Assembly: GCA_964291275.2 (NCBI GenBank)
Contig: OZ219799.1
Span: 1,488,001 to 1,552,000, forward strand
DNA from: Bin80 sp964291275
GTDB taxonomy: Bacteria > Bacteroidota > Rhodothermia > Rhodothermales > Bin80
DNA length: 64,000 nucleotides
Direction: 5' to 3'
Below are positions 42,784 to 52,957 of the stretch, one piece after another (position 1 is the first letter of the stretch; each line of letters starts with the position of its first letter). The position numbers and the translations under genes are program-made. The notes beneath the pieces were generated by a model. That model ran no database searches. It worked only from the letters and a program-made list of their open reading frames with translations, and was not told the DNA's origin.

Positions 42784-45700
42784 TCACTTCACCAATGTCA
42801 TTTGTTTGCTTGCGGAATAGGCATCGCCAGCTTTAAGTTGATAGAAGTAAATACCGCTGGCAAGTCCTTGTGCTTCAAACGAAACCGTATGTTTCCCCGA
42901 AGACATTGGTTTTCCATCCAGGAGCACCATGACCTTTCTGCCCAGCGCATCAAAGACGGTGAGTGTGACCGGTTCGTCAGAGGCAAGTGAAAATTCAATC
43001 AGTGTTGACGGGTTGAATGGATTGGGATAGTTTTGGCTGAGCGAAAATGTCGCCGGAAGCTTTGCCAGCTCGCCGGAAATGCCCGTCCATGTGAGGCGTC
43101 CAACCATGGCTACGACAGGCCACTGTGCAGGTGAATACCACCAGTGTGCATTCGCATTGTGCTTGACAGACCACTGAATCTGGTTGTCTCTTGTTCCGGT
43201 TTCGTCCGCGTCGTTCAGGGCCAGATTCATTGGGACCAGTCTGAGGTCCGTGCCTGAGATCGGTGGAAGCATGATGTCCTGCGTCGCTGTATTCTGGATC
43301 GCATCCAATGGAATTAATGCAAGCATTTTCCATCCAGACTCCCTACCTGAGACATCCTGTATGACTTCATATGCTGCTCCACTTCCAGGGACAGGGATAT
43401 ACGTTCCCGTTCCGGCATTCAAATAGATGGCTGCCTCCCTATCGTGACCCGCCGCAATACGGAAATGGTAATCTGCGTAGGAACCCCGCTTCAAGGCTTT
43501 GTGTGGCGACCCGGTAAGAAATGATCCCCCGTTTACTTCACGGACATCGTAATTGCCCCATCCAAGCTCAATACTGTCATATTGCCACACATCTTCCGGT
43601 GACACATCCTTTCCAGCGATTCGAACCAGATCGTCCTTCACTTCGGCATACACGAAGAGCTCGTTGCGAGGACTCTGTCCGATCCAAAAGATTCCAGACA
43701 ATTCCTCATTATTCTGGGGTAGAGTTCCGCTCTCTCCCGGACTGCTGTGCAACTCATCCACCCGGAAAGGCGCAAGCCACTCCGGGAATCCCTCCTTTGA
43801 AGCAGTGGCACTTTGCAGGCTAGCTCTAAGCAGACCTGCTTCCACTTCCGTCAACTCAGCGATCACAGGTGTAACGGGCAGATTCGGATTGACAATGGAT
43901 ACGGAACTGACTGAAACATCTGGATTTTCCACACCATAGGTGCTCAGGGAGGTCACGGCATAATGGGCCTCCAGAGGTATGAAAGAGGTATGCGGGACCT
44001 CCAAGCGGTGTATCACTTCCGTCTCCTCGACAACTCTGGAGGGAAGGTATTGCAGCAAAAAGACATTGTCAGCAGAAACGTCCGTAATCGGATCCGTGCT
44101 CGTGTAGATCTTATAGCCTCCGAACGACGGTGTAGAATTCCAGGAAATGACATTCCCTGTAGAAGATAGACTCCCAGTCACGCCGGACATTGCCATAGCT
44201 GGAGCATCAGCAATGGAAAGATCCAGGCCTGGTTTGCCAATGTAAACATCGTCTACCCACACGCTGCCCCCCCCCTCGCTTTCCCAGGCGATGCCGATCG
44301 CCTGCACATTACCCCACTCAAATTCTTTCCACAGCTTCGGTTTTTCACTCGTTCTCGGTCCATCCCCATCGGTCGCTACCCGCAGTCCTGCGGCGGTCAT
44401 CGCACCCGTATAATACCAATACTGCGCCAGCCCATTCAACGTCCCCCGTGAGCGAGTATCTTCCAACTCCTGCCATGTTCTGGGGGGAAGTGGGATCGCC
44501 AACTCATGCCATTGACCGTCGCGTAGTTCCTCCGGTATCCGCCAGCTGGCGCGAAACGGCAAATCTGCACTCCCATCTTCGGCGCGACTGTCGTCTGTTT
44601 TATCTTCCAGTACCAGCACGGGGCTTCCCTTGTCTTGACTCGGCACAAGCGGGTCCACCAACAGTCTCAGATGGAGTAAATCACCGTAAATGTGGTTGGA
44701 TGTGAGATCCGCGCCGAGGTCACGCGTAAAGCGGAAAGATTGAAAAGGGCCGAATTCGTAGTGGAGTACGGTCTCCTGTGCTCCACTCTCCAAGGGATCG
44801 GAAACGAGACTTCCATCAAAGGCATTCATCCGTATATTCGTACCGCTGGAAAAGAAAATGAAGTCAGTTCCGAGGGCCGGTCCATACCCGGAACTGGCCA
44901 CGAGACGTGGCAAGTCAAGTGTCCAGATGCCCCGGCCGTGAGTGGCGAGAATGATCTGATCGTCCACCAGTTTCATCTGCCAGACGGGCACCGCGGGCAG
45001 GCCGTTGTCGGCATATGCCCAATGTTTTCCGCCATCTGTGGACTCGAACAGGCCGATCCCCGTGCCCGCCCACAGAATATCGGGATCGTGGGGCATGACC
45101 AGCAGGTCGTATACCGCTACGTCGGGAAAACCATTCGTGCTCTCGCCACTAGGCGAATCCGCAAATCCCGAGAGGTCCTGCCACGATTGTCCCAGGTCTG
45201 TCGTATGCAGTATTTTTGTCTGTCCGTAGGCAGAGAACAGGACGTACGCGGTGTTGTCCTGGTGGGGATGCGTGGCCAGCCCTGAAATATGTGCTTCCGG
45301 CGCAATGTCGGGGACGGCCACGGGCGCAAACGTCTCGCCGCCGTCCAGGGAAACATGCATGGTGCCGGTAAGCGAACCCTTGTCATCCAGACGACCTCCC
45401 GCCCAGACGATATCCGCCTTGGCGAGGGAAACGCGCACCTTTCCATTGCTGACGTTACCGATGTCGAATCCCCACTGCTCCTCCGGAATCGGAATGATCT
45501 GCCAATGCGCTCCAAAATCTTCCGAACGCCACACACCGCGTTCGCCGATCGCAAACACACGGTCCGGCACGTCCCTCGAATTCGACAAAACGGTCCAAAA
45601 AGGACCTTCATCGTTTGGCTTATCAACACCGGTGAAGCTTTTGCCGCCGTCCGTTGAGCGGGCGATATTGTTTCCCTGCCAGCTAGCCAGGACCAGCCGG

Positions 45701-47805
45701 ACATCTTTGGAATGCCAGATGGCGTCAAAGCCGTCACCGCCTAGAACGCGTTCCCAGCCGTCATCGCGCTGCGGGTCCAAACCGGAGAGCCAAGTGCCGT
45801 TGTCTTGGGTGCCGCCGATATAGACATTCTCGCCGGGCTTCTTGTCCAGACCATAGAACTGCGTAGTGTTGTATCCGGTTGCGCCGGTGAAGGTCTCGCC
45901 ACTGTCTTCGGAGAAATACACCCCGCCATCACTCGCGTTGAGTACCTTGAATTCCCCTTGGGCCTCGTTCACGGGAATGAAAATGAGGTTGTGGTGATCC
46001 ACATGCACGCAGCAATTGGCTGGGTGCTCGCCGGTCTCACCCATTAGCAGCACGGCCTGCTCCACAGAAAGACGCAAATACGATTCTGGCAGATTTTCCG
46101 GATCCCAGACAGCACCGCGACTCAGTGTAGGCACTAGGTAGTACAGCAGCTTGTTGACTATCCCTCCGTCCTGGGTGAGGCGCTCGTCGGCTTCCGTGGC
46201 ATGGTAAGGGTATCCATGGACGGCCACGACCTCCCAACTCAGGCTGTTCCGGTCTCCGAACACGCGGGGCCGCACCAAATTGAACTCTCCGTCGTCCGCC
46301 TGATCTCTAAAGGAAACCATGAGCTGGCGGTTGTTGTCGATATCCCACACCTCAAACGGAACGTCCGTATAGTCCTGGTACTCGTATTCGGCGAATGGCA
46401 GGTCGAGCCCGTTCGCGGCGGACTCGGTGCTCGTTCTGGACACGGTGTACCGGTGTGCTTTCTGGGATTGCCCGGGACCAAAGCGGATTTCCATGGAAAC
46501 GAAGTCGTCGGGGGTAACGTCCAGCACCTCGTCAACTGTGTCTCCCGTCCCGAGCAGACCCTGGTAGCTCCCAGGAAAGCCGAGATAGGAGAGAAACGAA
46601 TTCGTGCCTCGGCGTTCCAGACTGGACAAAATCTTCCTTTCAATGGTACCTGGTGCAAGGCTGGCCTCGAACAGCCAGACCCCTCCAAGAAGCACCTTGT
46701 CCACTTCATACGGATGGACAGCAAGCGTCTGATCGTACACCCCCTGACCCCCAAGCCAGTTCTTGGGGCCGTCGATAAGTACTGGGTTCCAGGTCTGCCC
46801 CTCGTCGCCGGTTCTATACAATTGGTCGTTGCTCCGCCCGGCAAATGCGGAGGCATAAACAACGTCTGGATCTGACGGGGCAATTGCTAATTCTATCCGT
46901 CGGACGAAGCCTACAAAGTCATCGTGGGACACCTCCCAGGTGCGGCCGGCATCCAGGGAGCGCAGAATCGCTCTAGCGTCAACTGTGGCAAACTGTACAT
47001 CGAAATCATCGGGCCTCGCCTTCAGATCCAGCACTGGTGGGTGATAGGTACCACGCCGCCCGTACACTTGATCCCACACGCCACCGCCATCGGAGGTGCG
47101 AAATATCCCTTCGTTAGTCGCCGCCACAACGGTCTGCGCATCGTTCGGGTCCACCACCATACGATTGACAAAGCGAAAGGCCGAACCCTTTACGGACGAC
47201 GCCAGATGCACCCAGGTGCGTCCGCGGTCGGTTGATCTGAATATGCCGGAGCCCCCGACGCCATTATGGTTGGCAAATCCCTCACCGGTTCCCATGTAGA
47301 TCACGTCCGGGTCTGACGGTGCCATCGCCAGCGCGGAAACCGCCAGAGTGGGTAGATGATCCGTTAGCGACTGCCAGGAGGCCCCGCCGTCAACGGTCTT
47401 CCACAGCCCCCCGGATACGGCGCCCGCAAACCAGGTCCGGTGGCTCGGATCGTCGGGATCTACGATTACGGCCCGCGTACGCCCGGGCGCGTTGGCCGGT
47501 CCCCGCTCGACCCAGGCCAGCTTTCGGCCGGGCTGCTTTCTGGCGGCCACGGCTCTGCTGAACGCTTTCATGCGATAGTTCACCGGATAGGTGCGGCCGT
47601 CCTCGGTGCGACGGATGGCCGCGTGATAGGCGAAGAACTTGTCCGGATTGCCGTAACTGGAACTTGTATCTTTTGGTTCTATGCCGTGCCAGGGTGGTGC
47701 AGGCGCCACCATCGGCACGGACCGTTCCAGAATAGTCAGAATAACGAGGATCAGAATTGCGAGCGCTGATATCCCGACTAAAACACGTTTGTTGCGTGCA
47801 AACAT
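42784..47805 (-). CDS. Giant BNR/sortilin-like propeller protein with type IX sorting domain
   Basis: About 1,673 residues. The ATG at 47805 gives MFARNKRVLVGISALAILILVILTILE, a signal/anchor. Two sortilin-like propellers follow with many Asp-boxes (TVDGGASWQSLTD, STDRGRTWVHLA, TSDGGGVWDQVYG, SEDSGETFTG, STDGGKSFTG, TTDLGQSWQDLSG, STDGGKHWAYADNG), then beta-sandwich/CBM-like regions (residues about 1000-1560). The last ~85 residues are a type A Por/T9SS sorting domain: a SLSQNYPNPFNPST motif, then VFDALGRKVMVLLDG and GIYFYQLKAG. So it is expected to cross the outer membrane through the T9SS and stay on the surface. Role unknown; probably attaches to or degrades a polymer. Same general type as the 1,073-residue protein downstream. 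Confidence 0.85.
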   Translation of the reverse strand: MFARNKRVLVGISALAILILVILTILERSVPMVAPAPPWHGIEPKDTSSSYGNPDKFFAYHAAIRRTEDGRTYPVNYRMKAFSRAVAARKQPGRKLAWVERGPANAPGRTRAVIVDPDDPSHRTWFAGAVSGGLWKTVDGGASWQSLTDHLPTLAVSALAMAPSDPDVIYMGTGEGFANHNGVGGSGIFRSTDRGRTWVHLASSVKGSAFRFVNRMVVDPNDAQTVVAATNEGIFRTSDGGGVWDQVYGRRGTYHPPVLDLKARPDDFDVQFATVDARAILRSLDAGRTWEVSHDDFVGFVRRIELAIAPSDPDVVYASAFAGRSNDQLYRTGDEGQTWNPVLIDGPKNWLGGQGVYDQTLAVHPYEVDKVLLGGVWLFEASLAPGTIERKILSSLERRGTNSFLSYLGFPGSYQGLLGTGDTVDEVLDVTPDDFVSMEIRFGPGQSQKAHRYTVSRTSTESAANGLDLPFAEYEYQDYTDVPFEVWDIDNNRQLMVSFRDQADDGEFNLVRPRVFGDRNSLSWEVVAVHGYPYHATEADERLTQDGGIVNKLLYYLVPTLSRGAVWDPENLPESYLRLSVEQAVLLMGETGEHPANCCVHVDHHNLIFIPVNEAQGEFKVLNASDGGVYFSEDSGETFTGATGYNTTQFYGLDKKPGENVYIGGTQDNGTWLSGLDPQRDDGWERVLGGDGFDAIWHSKDVRLVLASWQGNNIARSTDGGKSFTGVDKPNDEGPFWTVLSNSRDVPDRVFAIGERGVWRSEDFGAHWQIIPIPEEQWGFDIGNVSNGKVRVSLAKADIVWAGGRLDDKGSLTGTMHVSLDGGETFAPVAVPDIAPEAHISGLATHPHQDNTAYVLFSAYGQTKILHTTDLGQSWQDLSGFADSPSGESTNGFPDVAVYDLLVMPHDPDILWAGTGIGLFESTDGGKHWAYADNGLPAVPVWQMKLVDDQIILATHGRGIWTLDLPRLVASSGYGPALGTDFIFFSSGTNIRMNAFDGSLVSDPLESGAQETVLHYEFGPFQSFRFTRDLGADLTSNHIYGDLLHLRLLVDPLVPSQDKGSPVLVLEDKTDDSRAEDGSADLPFRASWRIPEELRDGQWHELAIPLPPRTWQELEDTRSRGTLNGLAQYWYYTGAMTAAGLRVATDGDGPRTSEKPKLWKEFEWGNVQAIGIAWESEGGGSVWVDDVYIGKPGLDLSIADAPAMAMSGVTGSLSSTGNVISWNSTPSFGGYKIYTSTDPITDVSADNVFLLQYLPSRVVEETEVIHRLEVPHTSFIPLEAHYAVTSLSTYGVENPDVSVSSVSIVNPNLPVTPVIAELTEVEAGLLRASLQSATASKEGFPEWLAPFRVDELHSSPGESGTLPQNNEELSGIFWIGQSPRNELFVYAEVKDDLVRIAGKDVSPEDVWQYDSIELGWGNYDVREVNGGSFLTGSPHKALKRGSYADYHFRIAAGHDREAAIYLNAGTGTYIPVPGSGAAYEVIQDVSGRESGWKMLALIPLDAIQNTATQDIMLPPISGTDLRLVPMNLALNDADETGTRDNQIQWSVKHNANAHWWYSPAQWPVVAMVGRLTWTGISGELAKLPATFSLSQNYPNPFNPSTLIEFSLASDEPVTLTVFDALGRKVMVLLDGKPMSSGKHTVSFEAQGLASGIYFYQLKAGDAYSASKQMTLVK

Positions 47806-47835
47806 TGAATCCGTTGTCGTGAGGATAGAAAACAA

Positions 47836-49108
47836 TGTACGCTAATTAGCGATTAAGCGAGAATACCACTTTAAGGTCGTCATGGCTCTGGTTTGTGTCA
47901 ATAACCACTCCTGGGCACATTCTGAGGCGGTTTGTATGTCACAACAAACGCGCCAATGAACCATGTTTGTAGTTTTACTCAGGCATTTAATAGTCCGAAT
48001 CATGCCCTCATTTGCGGCTAAACCCAGATAGAACCGATAAATCATCTGGAATCAGCCCAACATTCACCCGAACAAAGTCTCTTGATCAGGATAGTCTCCG
48101 ACTCCAAAATCACGCCAGGGGCATGTATAAGGCACAAATTTCCACATTCAAAAACCCAACGCAAACACCTTGTACCCGACAAGCCTATTTCCGTGCAAGC
48201 ACTATTTAACTAATCGTCCATTGATTTGGTGGAAATACCAGCTACGGCTGCAGCCGGATTACCTTTCCTGATGTAGACGCATACATCGGTGCAACAGTAT
48301 GTGCTTTTATACGCGAGGTTGATTTGTCGGTCGCTAACCAGTTATAACTCACTCAGGGGATCATTGGAGTCAGAAGTGTGAGGAGAGGCTTAACAGGAAG
48401 CACGGCGCAGGGGAGTGCACCGCGCGTATTGAATCCAAATCCCGATGCACAGGTCATTCATCTGGTGATGGGCTGGATTCTCTTTCGATTGATTTGGCAG
48501 AGTGCTATCCCGACGTACATGTCTTTGATGTAGATATGGTCGGTATGTTTGCGAAGGAGGCGGTCAATAAGGCCCTGAATGGCCCAGGAAGTCACATTTT
48601 TGACCGCCAGATTGACAGATCTCCAGATGTGATCAGAACACTGCATGACGCTGGTTGGGAACGCAAAAACTCACACTGCTGGTGGCAGAGGGGTTATCGT
48701 ACTACAATACTCAAGCCGTACTTTCCCGTTATTCTGGCTGCTTGCACACAAGGGGAGGTGGACTTGTACTGAAACATTCTACCCCCGACGGCCAACTGGC
48801 TGGGGCTTCTAACAGGAGAATTTATCGAGATTTTCGTGTGCCTTACTGATTTGTTGGAGTTACCATTTCCGGTGCAGCAATGCGGAAATGACGAAGTCAA
48901 GGGCTTGCAGAAAACTGAACGGAGAGGTGCAGGAGGTAAAGACACAACAGTTAGTTGGGTTCAATCGCATCAGTAAGAACGTGATGCGGAAAGATCCGAA
49001 TATGGGTATGATTCGGGCTGTCTTGTCCGGTTTTGACTAACGCTATCAGAGCTTGGCAGGGCGATCTCGTCACCTCGTCCCAGGTTGTAGCGTGGAGTAA
49101 GTCTGCAG
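47836..49108. other. Long intergenic region with one unassigned open frame
   Basis: About 1.3 kb without a recognised gene. On the plus strand 48338-48772 stays open for 145 codons without an obvious ATG start near its beginning (LDSLSIDLAECYPDVHVFDVDMVGMFAKEAVNKAL), and reads like globular protein; I cannot name a family. It could be the remnant of a decayed gene. The rest is featureless to me. Confidence 0.3.
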
Positions 49109-49915
49109 CTACGGGAGGCGTCGGTGATTGAGGCAGGGCAGGCGTTCACGCAGTTGATCCTGGTATGTGAAGTTCAATTCACTGCTGATCACACACGCTC
49201 GGTCTGGAGCTTGCGCGAGAATCTGTCCCCAGGGATCGATGATCACGGAGTGCCCAAAGCTTTCACGCTCGGCATTGTGACGACCAAACTGGGCAGGGGC
49301 GACGACGTAGGCAAGATTCTCAATTGCACGGGCCCGCAGCAGTGCCAGCCAGTGATATGCTCCGGTACGCCAGGTAAAGGCCGAGGGTACAAAGAGTACC
49401 CGTGCACCCCGTTTCACCAGTACCCGATACAGTTCTGGAAAGCGCAGATCATAACAGATGCTGAGCCCCATGGTAGCTCCGAGTGCTTCAAAGGTTACGG
49501 GCTCTTTCCCCGCTGCGATGCAACGGGATTCTACAAATGAATGAGCGTCGTCTAGCTGGATGTCGAACAGATGAATTTTATCGTAGCGTGCGATCATTTG
49601 GCCCTCAGGCCCAAATACCAGACACGTGTTTGTAACCCTATCATCGGCTGCAAGCGGGACAGTACCCCCAACGATGTAGATGGAGTTTGAGCGGGCCAGC
49701 TCCCGTAGCAATTGTACTGCGGGTCCATCCTCGAGATTTTCGACGGCATGGATCTTATTTCCCTCCCGATCCAAGTATGAAAAGTTCTCAGGAAGAGCCA
49801 CCAGTTGTGCGCCAAGTTGCACGGCATCTTCGATCAACAGCTTCGCCTGTGCCAGATTGGTATGAATGTTCTGGCCTGAGCAGAGCTGAATGGCCGCTAT
49901 GTGTGGATTGATCAT
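49109..49915 (-). CDS. Nitrilase-superfamily carbon-nitrogen hydrolase (Nit-like amidase)
   Basis: 268 residues from the ATG at 49915 (MINPHIAAIQL); an apparent upstream extension is not part of the fold. The catalytic triad is visible: Glu in ALPENFSYL, Lys in RYDKIHLFDI, Cys in GLSICYDLRFPELYR. The blocks NIHTNLAQAKLLIEDAV and FTWRTGAYHWLALLRARAIEN, and the ending IIDPWGQILAQAP, match the Nit1/Nit2 branch (omega-amidase or deaminated-glutathione amidase). Cytoplasmic. Divergent from the lipoprotein gene, sharing about 60 bases. The exact substrate is inferred from the branch only. Confidence 0.9.
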   Translation of the reverse strand: MINPHIAAIQLCSGQNIHTNLAQAKLLIEDAVQLGAQLVALPENFSYLDREGNKIHAVENLEDGPAVQLLRELARSNSIYIVGGTVPLAADDRVTNTCLVFGPEGQMIARYDKIHLFDIQLDDAHSFVESRCIAAGKEPVTFEALGATMGLSICYDLRFPELYRVLVKRGARVLFVPSAFTWRTGAYHWLALLRARAIENLAYVVAPAQFGRHNAERESFGHSVIIDPWGQILAQAPDRACVISSELNFTYQDQLRERLPCLNHRRLP

Positions 49916-49978
49916 CGGATAAAAAAGATTTGGTAACGTATCATAGCAGTATATCCAACCAGATAACTCCTCAAATTG

Positions 49979-50854
49979 ATGCGCATACTGATCACTGCAT
50001 TGTTCGCTGTCTTTTGCTTGTTTGGCTGCAGCAATATGGAGCCGGAGTCCGGCAATAACGAATCTGAATCCAATAGGCTCACCGCTGAGGCGGAGGCACG
50101 TCTCTCGGCTACGGAAGGGGGGCGAATGGTACTGCGTGCAATTGAAGCACACGGGGGATTGGATGCTTGGCATAATGCGGAGACAAGCGCCTATATCTGG
50201 GGTTTCGTAGGAGGGACGCAGACCAGATTGGTAGCCCACAATCGCACTCGGCAGGTATACCACGATATTCTAGCCCTTGCAGGTGAAGCGGTACAAGACG
50301 GTGCTCAAATGACCTGGGATGGTTCAGATGCCTGGGTTTATCCAGATTCGCTGATGGGTATGGCGAACCCGAGATTTATGACGACGACGGGCTACTATTT
50401 TCAGTCCATTCCATTTGTCTTGGCGGATTTGGGGCTTCATTACGAGGCACTTGCTCCGGTGCTTCTGGATAGTATAGAGCACCAGATGGTGCGAGTAACT
50501 TTCGAGGACGGTATAGGTGATGCGTATGGTGATCACTACACGCTGTACATTCATCCAGAGACGCATATGGTGAGTGCTCTCCGGTACCGTTCAACCTTTG
50601 GTCGGGGGCGCCCAGCCATTGATGAGAATATGCGGGAAACTCTGCTGTACTACAAAGATTACGTAACAGTTGATGGCTTGACTACCCCGACTCGGTTTGA
50701 AGGCTACGGATTTTCCGAGGGTGCAAAGGGGAACCAGTATTATAGTGCAGAATCCAGCAAGCACTCTTTTTCTGCACCTTTTGATGCGACCCGTCTAGTG
50801 ATGCCTGATGGGGGACGCGTCCAACCAATGCCGCCTGCAGCCAGCGAGAAGTAG
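49979..50854 (+). CDS. Lipoprotein of the DUF6503/LolA-like kind
   Basis: 291 residues. A TTG one codon earlier could also start. Signal MRILITALFAVFCLFGC places the lipid Cys at about 17. An acidic, Ser-rich linker precedes GGRMVLRAIEAHGGLDAW, followed by beta strands (SAYIWGFVGG, QTRLVAHNRTRQVYHD, MTWDGSDAWVYPDS, YTLYIHPETHMVSALRYRSTF, TTPTRFEGYGFSEG). The AIEAHGGL-x-W start and half-barrel strands resemble DUF6503/LolA-fold lipoproteins of Bacteroidota. Ligand unknown, likely lipid or hydrophobic. Monocistronic; 50855-51200 downstream holds no recognised gene. Confidence 0.65.
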   Translation: MRILITALFAVFCLFGCSNMEPESGNNESESNRLTAEAEARLSATEGGRMVLRAIEAHGGLDAWHNAETSAYIWGFVGGTQTRLVAHNRTRQVYHDILALAGEAVQDGAQMTWDGSDAWVYPDSLMGMANPRFMTTTGYYFQSIPFVLADLGLHYEALAPVLLDSIEHQMVRVTFEDGIGDAYGDHYTLYIHPETHMVSALRYRSTFGRGRPAIDENMRETLLYYKDYVTVDGLTTPTRFEGYGFSEGAKGNQYYSAESSKHSFSAPFDATRLVMPDGGRVQPMPPAASEK

Positions 50855-51200
50855 CTGTGTCTGTATACCCTTGCAGGACGAAAACATGGTGTGTTTACAC
50901 GGCTGATTCCATGTGATCTTCAGCATGGCACATTGTTTTTTTGGCTCAAATACTGTTCGTGAAGGGAGTAGTCGTGACTCTTTTCACATACTGCCGAGTC
51001 TGAGTCTAATTTCGGAGAGATGATATATCCGCACTCCATCGTAGCAGTCGGGCCACTCGTGCAGTGTACTGCACATGTTTGGGATGCTGTCGATGCGAGC
51101 ATTGATTTTCAAATAAAGTCTGGATAGCATAATAGTTCTATAGAATTACTAATTTCGTTTGATTGTGCTAACTTAGTAAAGTGCTGACCATCATCTAACC

Positions 51201-52706
51201 ATGGCAAGGAAAAGAGAACTCAATAGGCGTGAATTTATCGCCACCACTAGTGGAGCTGCTGCTGCGGCTGCTATTCTTCCTCGGCGGGTCCTCGGAGGAT
51301 CGGGTCGTGTTGCACCCAGTGACAGAATAAATGTCGCGCTCATCGGCTCCGGTACGCAGGCTTTACGCCAACTGATGGGCGATTGGCTGCCAAGAGAAGA
51401 CCTGAGTCTGGTTGCAGTGTGCGATCCCAATACGGATTCGGAGGATTATCGTGACTGGAGCCCGCATGGTGTGCGTAATGCAGTTCGGCGATTCCTGAAT
51501 AAGCCTGGTTGGGGATCTGAGACAGGTATTCGGGCTGGTCTCATGGCGGGTAAGGAGCTGATAGAAGGCTATTATGCGAACGAACGTGGGCAGGGTGACT
51601 GGAGCGGTCTGAAGCTCTATGCGGATTACAGGGAAATGCTGGCTGAATCGGAGGGCATTGATGCTGTGATTGATATGACACCGGAGCACCTTCATGGCGT
51701 GGTAAACATTGCAGGCATGAAGGCAGGCAAAGCAGTGATTTCTCACAAAGTTCTGGCCAATACGCTGCATGAGGTACATCATACGGTTCGAGCGGCCAAA
51801 GAAACCGGTGTGACCACGCATTTAATGGCCTGGAATAACGATCCAGGTCTGTATCAGTTGTGGGAATGGCTTGATCAGGGTATCATCGGCAAAGTGAAGG
51901 AGGTACATAACTGGTCGAATCGTCCAGTCTGGCCCCAAGGTTGGATGGAAAATCCCAAGGAAGCAATGCCGATTCCCGAAGGTCTGGACTGGAGTCTATG
52001 GCTGGGTTGTGTACCGGATAGACCGTACCACATTGACTATACGCACGCACTGTTCCGGGGGTGGTTTGAGTTTGGCAGCGGTTGCCTAGGAGATATGGGG
52101 CAGTACAGTCTGTGGAGGACGTACCGAATGCTGAATCCCGGTCCCGTGGTCAGTGTTCAGGCAAATGCCGCTACGGGGGCAGTTATTGTAGGGAATCAAA
52201 GCCAGTGGCGTCGCTCAGAAGTGGCATTCCCGTCAGCAAGTACAGTGCATTTTGAGCATAAGGATTTGGACATATTCTGGTATGATGGTGGCATGAAGCC
52301 GCGTGTACCGAATGGGTTACTGGCACCGGGAGAGCGTCTCCCACGTGAGGGAGTGCTGTATGTTGGAGAGTACGGAACGATCATAGGGAATAATTTTCTT
52401 GCGACCGATTTCCGGCTTTTGCCTGAGCGACGTATGTCCGCTCTGCAGGGATCTATGCCTGCTGCTCGACCGGCAGAGGAAGTGAAGGATCCTGTAGACG
52501 AGTATGTGGATGCAATCCGCGAAGGTAAACAGAGCCGAGGTAGCTTCATTAACATCGCAGACTTGGCCGAGGCAACCTGTTTAGCCACTATTGCTTTACG
52601 CACCGGTGAGCAGATTAGTTGGGATGCTGAGAATATGAAGGTGACCAGTGAGAATATCCCTCACGAGCTCTTGACACGTGATTATCGGGACGGTTGGGCG
52701 GTTTAG
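51201..52706 (+). CDS. Tat-exported Gfo/Idh/MocA oxidoreductase, third copy
   Basis: 501 residues. Starts MARKRELNRREFIATTSGAA (Tat motif NRREF), then the Rossmann block VALIGSGTQALRQLMGDW, DAVIDMTPEHLHGVVNIAGMKAGKAVISHKVLAN, with HK at the usual EKP site, and a C-terminal domain with WLGCVPDRPYHIDYTHALFRGWFEFGSGCLGDMGQYSLW. The 30-residue insertion around NKPGWGSETGIRAGLMAGKEL is typical of the long Planctomycete/Rhodothermales subtype. Likely a periplasmic oxidoreductase acting on a sugar. Monocistronic. Confidence 0.85.
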   Translation: MARKRELNRREFIATTSGAAAAAAILPRRVLGGSGRVAPSDRINVALIGSGTQALRQLMGDWLPREDLSLVAVCDPNTDSEDYRDWSPHGVRNAVRRFLNKPGWGSETGIRAGLMAGKELIEGYYANERGQGDWSGLKLYADYREMLAESEGIDAVIDMTPEHLHGVVNIAGMKAGKAVISHKVLANTLHEVHHTVRAAKETGVTTHLMAWNNDPGLYQLWEWLDQGIIGKVKEVHNWSNRPVWPQGWMENPKEAMPIPEGLDWSLWLGCVPDRPYHIDYTHALFRGWFEFGSGCLGDMGQYSLWRTYRMLNPGPVVSVQANAATGAVIVGNQSQWRRSEVAFPSASTVHFEHKDLDIFWYDGGMKPRVPNGLLAPGERLPREGVLYVGEYGTIIGNNFLATDFRLLPERRMSALQGSMPAARPAEEVKDPVDEYVDAIREGKQSRGSFINIADLAEATCLATIALRTGEQISWDAENMKVTSENIPHELLTRDYRDGWAV

Positions 52707-52957
52707 GCATGATTGACCCAGCCGGGCAGCTGGCAGTTATGGCAGGATTTTAATTGGGCGGAACCGTTTCCGGTGTATGGCGGGAGTGTAGTCCTAGGCA
52801 GGAATGTTGCTGGGAGGGGTAGTTTTGCATTATCAGCCCTTTGAAGGCGTACTCGTTCGATAGATCTATTTTCGTTCTGTGAGTAACAGCCTCATTCCTA
52901 TCGCATCTCCTTAAAGAATTAGGATGTGCGATCTTACTCATTATTTTTTGGTCTTTC

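Noticed and set aside
49916..50263. 116-residue N-terminal extension of the nitrilase-family gene
   Set aside because: The extension runs through the divergent lipoprotein gene and lies outside the nitrilase fold; the ATG at 49915 gives the standard N-terminus.
50920..51102. 60-residue minus-strand frame with five Cys, possible third Cys-rich peptide
   Set aside because: No leader or hydrophobic core, a stop lies two codons before its ATG, and no propeller or thioredoxin gene follows it.
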